Origin: Verrucomicrobiota bacterium
Lineage (GTDB): Bacteria; Verrucomicrobiota; Verrucomicrobiia; Verrucomicrobiales; V1-33
Direction: 5' to 3'
Length of the DNA stretch: 40,712 bases
Assembly: GCA_003402705.1 (NCBI GenBank)
Contig: QQNF01000033.1
Span: 1 to 40,712, forward strand
Shown here: piece after piece, positions 34,523 to 40,712 of the stretch
How the letters are laid out: every line of letters starts with the position of its first letter
How positions within the stretch are numbered: position 1 is the stretch's first letter
Made by a program: the position numbers and the translations under genes
The notes under the pieces: generated by a model
What the model was told of the DNA's origin: nothing
Database searches by the model: none
Seen by the model: only the letters and a program-made list of their open reading frames with translations

Positions 34523-35053
34523 ATGAACAAACCATCGCTTCTTCTGATCGGCGTCGCTCTTGTGTCGCTGACTTCCTGTCAGACTATCCAGACCAAACAT
34601 GGGGGCCAGGCGGAGATGCCGCCGTATCGGGGTTCGGCTGCGTTTGAGCGCATGAAGACGCTGGTGGGCAAGTGGTCGGCGGATTCGCCGATGATGGGGC
34701 GGATGAACACGGAGTTCCGGCTGATTGCCGGGGATTCGGTGATTGAGGAGCGGTTTGCGGGCGGGACTCCGATGGAGATGCTGAGTGTTTACCATGACGT
34801 GAATGGCGAGCTGACGATGACGCATTTCTGCATGCTGCGGAATCAGCCGCGGATGAAGCTCGCGAAGAGCAGCGGGGATTCGCTGACGTTTGATCTGGCT
34901 CCGACGCCGGGGTTGAATGTGGCGAAAGACAAGCACATGCATGGAGCGACCTACACGTTTGTGGATGCGAATCACTTCAAGCTGGAGGGGGTTTCGTGGG
35001 AGAATGGGAAGAGTGCGCCGTGCGGCCCTCCGGTCATCTTCACGCGCCAGTAA
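34523..35053 (+). CDS. DUF1579-like lipoprotein
   Basis: 176 residues from ATG 34523, which starts a lipoprotein signal with lipobox LTSC (C19). The mature part (FERMKTLVGKWSADS, MTEFRLIAGDSVIEERFAGG-like strands, YHDVNGELTMTHFC) fits the beta-barrel DUF1579 group. It is the first of a run of plus-strand genes with small ligand-binding or detoxification-type folds ending in an ECF42-type sigma gene. The target ligand is unknown. Confidence 0.78.
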   Translation: MNKPSLLLIGVALVSLTSCQTIQTKHGGQAEMPPYRGSAAFERMKTLVGKWSADSPMMGRMNTEFRLIAGDSVIEERFAGGTPMEMLSVYHDVNGELTMTHFCMLRNQPRMKLAKSSGDSLTFDLAPTPGLNVAKDKHMHGATYTFVDANHFKLEGVSWENGKSAPCGPPVIFTRQ

Positions 35054-35086
35054 TCCAAGCCTGCAGACACTAACACAACAACCATT

Positions 35087-35617
35087 ATGCTCAAGAAAAT
35101 CCTGATCGGTCTCGCGCTGACCGTCGTCGGCGTGATCGCGGTCGCGCTGCTGCAATCGCCTGATTTCCGGGTCGAGCGCAGCCTTGTGATTGCGGCACCT
35201 GCGGAGAAGCTTTTTCCGTACTTCGACAATCACAAGAAATTCAACGAATGGAGTCCGTGGGCAAAGATGGATCCTGAGGCGAAGAACACGTACACCGGGC
35301 CGGAATCCGGGGTTGGTGCGGTGGCAAGCTGGGATGGCAAGAAGGTGGGCAAAGGTTCCGCGACGATCACCGACTGGAAGATCAACGAGCGCATCGTGGA
35401 ACGCATGGACTGGAAGGAACCGATGGAAGGCAGCAGCACGGTGGAGTTCGCGTTCAAGCCGGACGGCGACAAGACGAAGGTGACGTGGGTGATGTATGGG
35501 AAGAACGAGGGCGTCATGGCGAAAGTGATGAGTCTGTTCATGAGTGCCGAACGGATGTGCGGGCCTGAGTTTGAGAAAGGCCTCGCCGATGTCGCCCAGC
35601 TGGTCGCGAAGACGTGA
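35087..35617 (+). CDS. SRPBCC family protein with N-terminal membrane anchor
   Basis: 176 residues: a hydrophobic anchor (ILIGLALTVVGVIAVALL), then a START/SRPBCC fold in standard order: FRVERSLVIAAPAEKLFPYF, NEWSPWAKMDP, VTWVMYGKNEG and a C-terminal helix (FEKGLADVAQLVAK). SRPBCC proteins bind hydrophobic small molecules. It lies 33 bases after the lipoprotein gene and shares its operon. A second, soluble SRPBCC gene occurs later in the same run. Confidence 0.88.
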   Translation: MLKKILIGLALTVVGVIAVALLQSPDFRVERSLVIAAPAEKLFPYFDNHKKFNEWSPWAKMDPEAKNTYTGPESGVGAVASWDGKKVGKGSATITDWKINERIVERMDWKEPMEGSSTVEFAFKPDGDKTKVTWVMYGKNEGVMAKVMSLFMSAERMCGPEFEKGLADVAQLVAKT

Positions 35618-35647
35618 GATTGCTGGCATGAACGAGCCGCCTTGCCC

Positions 35648-36046
35648 ATGAATCCGAACACTCAGCAAACGACCTGTGAGCACCTGCTGCTGATTCGCGG
35701 CACGCACTGGAACTGCGGGCTTTCGCCGGCGGAGCTGCAGCGGATCATGACTGACTTCTACAGCTGGGTGGAGGGCCTGCAGAGCGCGGGCATTCTGCGC
35801 GGGGCGCAGCCTCTGATGGAGGAAGGGCGACTGGTGACGGGACCGCAGGGGGTGGTGACGGATGGGGTCTTTGCCGAGTCGAAGGAAGCGATCGCGGGTT
35901 ATTTCCTGCTGGCGGTGGCGTCGACGGATGAGGCGGTGAGACTTGCCCATGCGTGTCCGATCCTTGCGCACGGTGCGCAGATTGAGGTGCGCCCGATTGC
36001 CGACCTCTGTCGCCCGATAGCGGATGTGAAGGCGAATCAATTATAA
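35648..36046 (+). CDS. YCII/DGPF-related protein
   Basis: 132 residues from ATG 35648. It has the YCII ferredoxin-like pattern with GILRGAQPLMEEGRLV, the family signature region VVTDGVFAESKEAIAGYFLL, and DEAVRLAHACP. The usual DGPF reads DGVF here. DGPF proteins are the established genomic partners of ECF42 sigma factors, which matches the sigma gene at the end of this run. The biochemical role of YCII/DGPF proteins is not settled. Confidence 0.87.
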   Translation: MNPNTQQTTCEHLLLIRGTHWNCGLSPAELQRIMTDFYSWVEGLQSAGILRGAQPLMEEGRLVTGPQGVVTDGVFAESKEAIAGYFLLAVASTDEAVRLAHACPILAHGAQIEVRPIADLCRPIADVKANQL

Positions 36047-36075
36047 CATAAGATAACCTGCGACACAAGAAACCC

Positions 36076-36447
36076 ATGAAACTACCCGGAACATACCTTG
36101 ATGGCTTCCTGCTTCCCGTGCCCACGTCTAAGCTTGAAGAGTATTGCCAGCTCGCGCAACAAGCAGCTGCCGTCTGGATTGAGCATGGAGCGCTGCATTA
36201 CATGGAAGCGGTGGGGGATGATCTCAGCACGGACTTTTGCCGCTCGTTAGCGGCGGCTGCCGAGGCGAAGGAAGATGAGACGGTGGTTTTTGCCTTCGCG
36301 ATTTTCGCGGACCGGGCCGCTCGGGATGCGGCCAATGCGAAGATCATGGAGGATGAGCGGCTGAAGGTGATTTGCCCCGCGAGCAACGCCATCTTCGACA
36401 GCCAGCGCATGGCGTTCGGGGGGTTCAAGGCCCTCGTGAATGAGTAG
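36076..36447 (+). CDS. DUF1428 family protein
   Basis: 123 residues, the normal family length. Typical features are YLDGFLLPVPTSKLEEYCQLA at the N-terminus, WIEHGALHYMEAVGDD, and a C-terminal SQRMAFGGFKALV. It is a dimeric alpha/beta-barrel fold of unknown function that often travels with YCII, VOC and SRPBCC genes next to ECF sigma factors, as here. A short AT-rich gap of 29 bases separates it from the YCII gene. Confidence 0.9.
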   Translation: MKLPGTYLDGFLLPVPTSKLEEYCQLAQQAAAVWIEHGALHYMEAVGDDLSTDFCRSLAAAAEAKEDETVVFAFAIFADRAARDAANAKIMEDERLKVICPASNAIFDSQRMAFGGFKALVNE

Positions 36448-36515
36448 ATGGTTCGCTTCCTCCATCCCGCAAGTCGGCAATCAAATCGTCAATCCACCCA
36501 TCAGTTAGCAATTTT

Positions 36516-36914
36516 ATGAGCATGACACGCAATCCCGTCGGCTGGTTCGAGATCTATGTCACTGACATGGCCCGTGCCCGCGCCTTTTACGAAACGGTTC
36601 TGAGCATTCAAATGCAGCCGCTGCCGAGCCCCGACGGAATGGAGGGTGGCTTTGAGATGCTGATGTTTCCGTCCGACATGGAGAACGCTGCGCCGGGCTG
36701 TGGCGGTTCGCTTTGCCGGATGGAAGGATTCACGCCCGGGGCGGGGGGTACGTTGATCTATTTCACGAGCACGGACTGCGCCGTGGAGGCCTCGCGTGTG
36801 GCGGCGGCTGGAGGTCAGTTGTTTCGGGAGAAGTTCTCGATCGCGCCGTATGGCTTCATCGCGTTGTTCATCGACACCGAAGGGAATATGATCGGGCTTC
36901 ACTCGATGGAGTAA
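36516..36914 (+). CDS. VOC (glyoxalase/bleomycin-resistance) family protein
   Basis: 132 residues: GWFEIYVTDMARARAFYETV begins the first beta-alpha-beta-beta-beta unit, and GTLIYFTSTDCAVEASRVAAAGGQ begins the second, ending GFIALFIDTEGNMIGLHS with the metal-site glutamate. It resembles the COG3324-like group of uncertain substrate. It sits 68 bases after the DUF1428 gene in the same run. Confidence 0.9.
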   Translation: MSMTRNPVGWFEIYVTDMARARAFYETVLSIQMQPLPSPDGMEGGFEMLMFPSDMENAAPGCGGSLCRMEGFTPGAGGTLIYFTSTDCAVEASRVAAAGGQLFREKFSIAPYGFIALFIDTEGNMIGLHSME

Positions 36915-36927
36915 ATTGCCAGCACCA

Positions 36928-37389
36928 ATGGAAACTCATACGGTTCGACTGCACCGCGTGCTCAAGGCGACGCCTGAGCTGGTTTACAAGGCCTTCCTTG
37001 ATCCTGACGCACTCTCCCGCTGGCTGCCGCCGGACGGCTATCTCTGCAAAGTCTTCCACCTTGATGCCAGGGTCGGGGGTTCGTTCAAGATGGCTTTCAC
37101 GCAGTTCAACAACGGCCACAGTCATGCTTTTGGCGGGGAGTATGTGGAACTCGTGCCGAATGAACTGCTGCGTTACACGGATGTCTTCGACGATCCGAAT
37201 CTGTCCGGAGTCATTGAGGTGACGGTGAAGCTGAAGGCGGTTTCCTGCGGCACGGATCTGAGTGTCACGCAGGCGGGGGTGCCCGCGGTAATTCCGGAAG
37301 AAGCGTGCTATCTTGGCTGGCAGGATTCGCTGCGGCACCTGGCGCGGCTGGTGGAAGGCGGACCACCGGCGGAACAAGGACCGGCATGA
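36928..37389 (+). CDS. SRPBCC/AHSA1-type protein
   Basis: 153 residues from ATG 36928; a TTG at 36916 is possible. Characteristic pieces are VRLHRVLKATPELVYKAFLDPDALSRWLPP at the start and GGSFKMAFTQFNNG, then a C-terminal helix CYLGWQDSLRHLARLVE. It belongs to the AHSA1/SRPBCC ligand-binding group, distinct from the membrane-anchored copy upstream. Its stop overlaps the ATG of the broken sigma gene (ATGA at 37386-37389). Confidence 0.88.
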   Translation: METHTVRLHRVLKATPELVYKAFLDPDALSRWLPPDGYLCKVFHLDARVGGSFKMAFTQFNNGHSHAFGGEYVELVPNELLRYTDVFDDPNLSGVIEVTVKLKAVSCGTDLSVTQAGVPAVIPEEACYLGWQDSLRHLARLVEGGPPAEQGPA

Positions 37390-38669
37390 ACGGGTCGGGG
37401 GCGCGCACTCCCAGTCTGGTGGCGGATGATTTGTTTCGTCGCTAGGGGGCGCGGATTGTGGCGTCGCTGGCAGCACATCTCGGGACGCATCGGCTGCTAC
37501 TGGCCGAGGACGCGGTGCAGGAGGCACTGGTGCGTGCGCTGCAAACGTGGCCGTACCGCGGCATTCCGGAGAATCCCGCGGCATGGCTGACGCAGGCGGC
37601 GAAGAACGTTGCGCTGGATGCGCTGCGGCGCGAGCAGACGTGGCAGCGCAAGGAGGCTCAAATCACTGTGGAGCAGGAACGATGGCTCACGAGGGCCGAG
37701 CCGGAAGACGAATCTGATTTTACGGACGACACGCTGCGCATGCTGTTTGTCTGCTTTCACCCGCAGCTGTCGGTCGAGGCGCAGTTAGCGCTCGCGTTGC
37801 GCACGGTGTGCGGATTGAGCCCGGCGGAGATCGGGACGGCATTCCTCACGAGTGAGGCGGCGATTGCCAAGCGTTTGGTGCGGGCGCGACAACTGATCCG
37901 GGATCTGGCGCTGCCATTCGCGGTGCCGGGGCCGAGCGAACTTCCCGGGCGACTTGATGGCGTGCTGGGGGCGCTCTATTTGCTTTTCAACGAGGGCTAC
38001 AAGGCGAGCAGCGGCGAGCGGCTGGTGAGGGAAGACCTCTGTCACGAAGCGATCCGCATTGCGACGCTTCTGGCGGCGCATCCAGCGACCGATGGGCCGC
38101 GCACGTTTGCGCTGCTGTCGCTGATGTTTCTCAATGGCGCACGGCTTGCGGCGCGCACCGATGATGCGGGCAATCTCCTGAGGCTGCACGAACAGAATCG
38201 CGCGGCATGGGATTAATCGATGATCCAGCGAGGGATGGCGTGTCTGAGTCGGGCCGCACAGGGTGAGCAGATCAGTGCCTATCATTTGGAGGCAGGGATT
38301 GCGGCCTGCCACAGCACGGCGGCTGATGAGGCGAGCACGAACTGGCCGCGCATCCTCGGGCTGTACGATCAGCTTCTGACGATCACGTCGTCACCGATCG
38401 GGGCGATGAATCGGGCGGTGGCGGTGTCCCGGGTGCATGGTCCGCAGGCTGGGGTGGCCGCGCTCGATGCGATCACTGACCACAGCACGCTGGAGGCCTA
38501 TCATTTGTTTCACGTGCTCCGCGGGACCTTTGCGGCCGAGATGGGTAATCAGGCGGCGGCCCTGATTCACTTCCGGCAGGCGGGGGCGCTGGCGTCGCTG
38601 CCGGCGGGGCGGGATTTTATCGCGAGACGGGTTCGGGAGTGTAGCGAGACGAAGGGGGCGGGGGAGTAA
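37386..38669 (+). pseudogene. ECF42-type sigma factor with C-terminal TPR-like extension, interrupted by two in-frame stops
   Basis: Read through, the frame gives 427 codons, the usual ECF42 length. It starts ATG 37386 (LVADDLFRR), has sigma2 (LLAEDAVQEALVRALQTW, NPAAWLTQAAKNVALDALRRE), sigma4 (LSPAEIGTAFLTSEAAIAKRLVRARQLI) and the DUF6596/TPR-like extension (LYLLFNEGYKASSGERLVRE, HLEAGIAACHS, SSPIGAMNRAVAVSRV). A TAG at 37443 replaces codon 20 and a TAA at 38214 replaces codon 277, both in the same frame and with no indel. Both fit single-base changes from Gln (CAG, CAA). The largest intact piece, from GTG 37458 to 38216, keeps most of sigma2 and sigma4. Pseudogene is most likely; readthrough or a working truncated sigma cannot be excluded. 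Confidence 0.82.
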
Positions 38670-38724
38670 GGGGGAGCCAGGAATGCGGAGGAAATCGGCT
38701 GACAGGGGGCGGGGGTTGGTTTTG

Positions 38725-38743
38725 AGCCTGTTGAAAAACCGGA
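38725..38743 (+). repeat. Left inverted end of the MITE-like element
   Basis: GAGCCTGTTGAAAAACCGG; pairs with the right end with two mismatches. Confidence 0.7.
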
Positions 38744-38925
38744 CTGGCAGCGGATCAGGGTGTGGTGGTGGTTTTGAAGAGCGGCTGCGACGTTGTGTGG
38801 TGCAGGGATCCCCTGCGGGCGGCGGCCTTTATCCAGAAGGCTTCGTTGCACCGCCGCCGAAGGTCTCGACCTTCTCCCTTGTGGCGCCTTGCCTTGTGGA
38901 AAAATGCCTCGCCGCGCTACCAATT

Positions 38926-38944
38926 CGGGTTTATCAACAGGCTC
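38926..38944 (-). repeat. Right inverted end of the MITE-like element
   Basis: On the minus strand this reads GAGCCTGTTGATAAACCCG, differing from the left end at two positions. Confidence 0.7.
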
Positions 38945-38969
38945 CTACACATGAACAAAGTAACCGCGT

Positions 38970-39824
38970 ATGGGAAATGTAATTGATGAAGAGACAGGGC
39001 AGGAATCCACGTGCATGTTCTGCAATTCGAGTGACGATTGCCCTCACCTCGTTGCAGTAATCGACAGAACATTTGCAGAATGCAATGGTGGTGAGCTTTA
39101 CAAAGCCATCGCCACAATCAGGGGGCTTCTCTCGGACACCCTCCTGGGAATGATCGAAAAAGCAGAAGATCCCGACGGTGATAGGGTTAATTATGAACTT
39201 GCTGCGATCTTTCGCGAGGCAATTGAGAACTACGATCCAGCGCATCCGGATGACATCTACATTGATGAGGGGATGTTTCTTGAATGGCTCGTCTAGGCAT
39301 TGATTGATGCTGGGGCGGAAGAACCACCGGGATATATCGTCGAGGAAGGAGGTCCGGGCCAGAGTTCAGCCCTGACTCTTCTCTATGCGGAGAATCCGAA
39401 GCATGTGATTCACAAGGTTGAGAGAGTGTTCATGGATTTGCACGCCACGTGTAAACTAAGTCGACTTGACGCCGACATCGATACCGACGACTCCGAAGCA
39501 CCACTCACTCCATTAAGTCCGCTTGCGGCACCCATCTCCGGTGACACACCCGCCGCAAAAAAGATTCCTGCTGGAAAGAGCCGGCGACCCGTCCTGATTG
39601 TAGTGACGGATTGGCCGGGCGGCACAATGGCGTTAAAGTTCGGTGGAGCAATGCAGACGGCACTAGGCGCTAAAAAGGATGAAGTGACACTTGTTCAAAT
39701 GGCTCCTGAGCGCATTCTCAGAGTCGAAACAAAAGTCAGCGAAGCCGATTTCAGGAAGGCCATGAAATCGCGGGACATCTCATCCGGCGGTTCGATTCTC
39801 TTTATCGAAATCCCGACGCATTGA
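38970..39824 (+). pseudogene. Unknown gene split by an in-frame TAG
   Basis: The frame from ATG 38970 reads 108 residues to TAG 39294-39296, then continues in the same frame to TGA 39822-39824, 284 codons overall. The N-terminal part has a possible metal-binding cluster (C15, C18, C24, H26 in CMFCNSSDDCPH) and ends GMFLEWLV. The second part opens ALIDAGAEEPPGYIVEEGG, has a proline/acid-rich linker near 39480-39550, and then a compact domain (RPVLIVVTDWPGG, GGSILFIEIPTH). Continuous amphipathic sequence across the TAG suggests one ancestral protein. Family not recognised. Composition is AT-richer than upstream genes. Alternatives are two separate short genes, with a start near 39432 (MDLHATCKL), or stop readthrough. 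Confidence 0.6.
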
Positions 39825-39985
39825 GAAATGATTCTTCGTGGCGGCACACAGAATGGCAGATGGAAGAGAAGTTGCCCAATCAGACCCCCTCTCTCCCCGT
39901 TCCCCGTCCCGCCAATGACGCGGCCCGCGAAAAGCGAAACGCCGGTTCCGGTATTCGGCCAGCGCAACTGCGTGCTGCTGCCGGT

Positions 39986-40425
39986 TCATTGAGTGCCGGG
40001 GCAATGGATCGGATTGTTCCAGTGGTGGTGGAGGTCAAAGAAGTGATCGCCCCGACCGGATTCGCGCAGGCTGCGCGATGCGCCCCGGGTGACTTCGGTG
40101 ATGCTTGAAAAGTCAAACCGGACTCCCTGGGGCGGTCGCCCTCCATCGGAGAACGACCATGCGACATCGAGCGGCTCCGGGAGGCCCGGCGCGTAGGTGA
40201 GGCGGACATGGGCATCCTGGGCGCCCTGATGCACGGCCTCGACGCAGGCCTGGCGGGCGGCGCAGGCAGCCGCGCGGTCGATGTGCGTCAGGTCCTTGCC
40301 GCTGAGGGCTCCTCCGCCGATGGAAACGCGGGGCCACAATAATCCGCCACGAGTTTCCGGCCGGTTTGGCCGTTGTCACTGTTGGAGCCGCCATCGAAGA
40401 AGGGCCCGTTAGGATTCACGAGCAG
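39986..40425 (-). pseudogene. Fragment of methionine adenosyltransferase-like gene, frameshifted
   Basis: On the minus strand, NPNGPFFDGGSNSDNGQTGRK and LVADYCGP are followed, after a shift of one base in the CCCC run near 40330-40333, by RVSIGGGALSGKDLTHIDRAA and ACAARQACVEAVHQGAQDA. These match the MetK C-terminal region (GGPxGDxGLTGRK...GGGAFSGKDxxKVDRSAAY), which binds ATP/methionine and makes S-adenosylmethionine. The N-terminal two thirds is absent; instead a VWA remnant lies upstream. The tail to the stop at 39986 is not typical MetK. The gap 39825-39985 shows no gene. Confidence 0.65.
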
Positions 40426-40712
40426 GCGGGCGGATCGGCTTTTCGATATAGCCGTCCGTGACGATGAGCGACTTTTGAGGCCGGTGTTTGAGGATGTGCT
40501 CAAGGACGACATTGAAGCGGGTGCCCCCGGTGGTTTTGGTGACCATTTTTCCGCTGACAAGATTGGCGGGGTCACTTGGTTGGAAGAGGCATGGAAGGGC
40601 GACTGGATGCACCGGCGCAGCCGCCAGAGCAGACCGGTCAGCAACTCGAGTTCCGGATTCATGGAGCCACTGACGTCTAGATAAATGCTGGCCAGTCCGC
40701 GCGGGCGATGGC
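40409..40712 (-). pseudogene. VWA-domain protein remnant, frameshifted and cut by the right edge
   Basis: In the minus-strand frame from the window edge, GLASIYLDVSGSMNPELELL carries the VWA metal-binding DxSGS motif (about 40677-40663) and continues LLTGLLWRLRR. Near 40550 the reading moves to another frame: SGKMVTKTTGGTRFNVVLEH and LIVTDGYIE, supplying the other VWA metal-site residues (T and D). It stops at 40409, running straight into the MetK-like fragment in a third arrangement. The order of motifs is right for one VWA domain, so a frameshift broke it. The protein extends beyond the window. Confidence 0.6.

Larger units (their letters stand above)
38725..38944. mobile_element. 220-bp MITE-like element or IS remnant
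   Basis: The ends are inverted repeats: 38725-38743 against the complement of 38926-38944 matches at 17 of 19 positions (both read GAGCCTGTTGA from the outside). GAGCCTGTTGA-type ends are common in IS-related intergenic elements. The interior has no transposase frame but holds two hairpins: GCAGGG-ATC-CCCTGC at 38802-38816 and GGCGGCGG/CCGCCGCC at 38818-38825 and 38851-38858. No target-site duplication is visible. It fills most of the 300-base gap between the broken sigma gene and the next gene. Confidence 0.65.

Noticed and set aside
34406..36040. 544-codon minus-strand open frame
   Set aside because: Spans several recognised plus-strand genes antisense; no domain signal, basic low-complexity composition.
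37386..39824. Genome-wide stop-codon reassignment
   Set aside because: TAA, TAG and TGA all end intact genes elsewhere in the window (for example TAG at 5271-5273, TAA at 7122-7124).

Overview
The window is high-GC bacterial chromosome, most likely Verrucomicrobiota (PVC group). This rests on gene families: a PSCyt1/DUF1549/DUF1553 planctomycete-type cytochrome protein paired with DUF1501 Tat-exported proteins, a DUF6797/sorbosone-dehydrogenase-like/cupredoxin fusion, ECF sigma factors beside a Ser/Thr kinase, and LpxI of Gram-negative lipid A synthesis. No rRNA, tRNA, CRISPR array, integrase or complete insertion sequence was seen.

Layout. (1) 1-1434, minus: SelO protein AMPylase, cut by the left edge. 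(2) 1692-13917, plus: a six-gene operon-like block that reads as an anti-phage defence island: SNF2 helicase with a C-terminal DUF3883 nuclease-like domain, a GHKL ATPase, a STAS-like (DUF4325) protein, a PIN ribonuclease-like protein, a DUF1156 DNA methyltransferase-like protein and a DUF499 ATPase with an N-terminal HEPN-like segment. The helicase/DUF1156/DUF499 core resembles DISARM-related arrays, but DrmA, DrmB and DrmC are absent and the GHKL-STAS-PIN cassette sits in the middle. This is the best candidate for an undescribed system. (3) 13960-16172, minus: an ECF sigma operon with a one-TM anti-sigma candidate, a CnrX/ZraP-like periplasmic protein and a proline-rich membrane-anchored protein. 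(4) 16260-20634, minus: DUF1501 and PSCyt1/DUF1549/DUF1553 genes. (5) 20699-29442, plus: a second DUF1501 protein, a degenerate peptidase-like protein, LpxI, a Gfo/Idh/MocA oxidoreductase and a 1311-residue multidomain secreted protein. (6) 29643-30304: a PIN toxin / ribbon-helix-helix antitoxin pair, toxin first. (7) 30428-33194: an ECF sigma factor with a zinc-ribbon Ser/Thr kinase. (8) 33270-34268, minus: a secreted protein of unknown family. (9) 34523-38669, plus: an ECF42-type cluster (lipoprotein, two SRPBCC, YCII/DGPF, DUF1428, VOC) ending in a sigma gene with two in-frame stops. (10) 38725-38944: a 220-bp MITE-like element with 17/19-matching inverted ends. (11) 38970-39824: an unknown gene split by an in-frame TAG. 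(12) 39986-40712, minus: decayed MetK and VWA-domain remnants.

The plus strand is strongly G-rich in the core regions whichever strand is coding (the SelO gene and 14-29 kb). The defence island, the toxin-antitoxin pair and the 39-kb gene lack that skew, which suggests they were acquired. Gene decay is concentrated after 37.4 kb, next to the MITE-like element.
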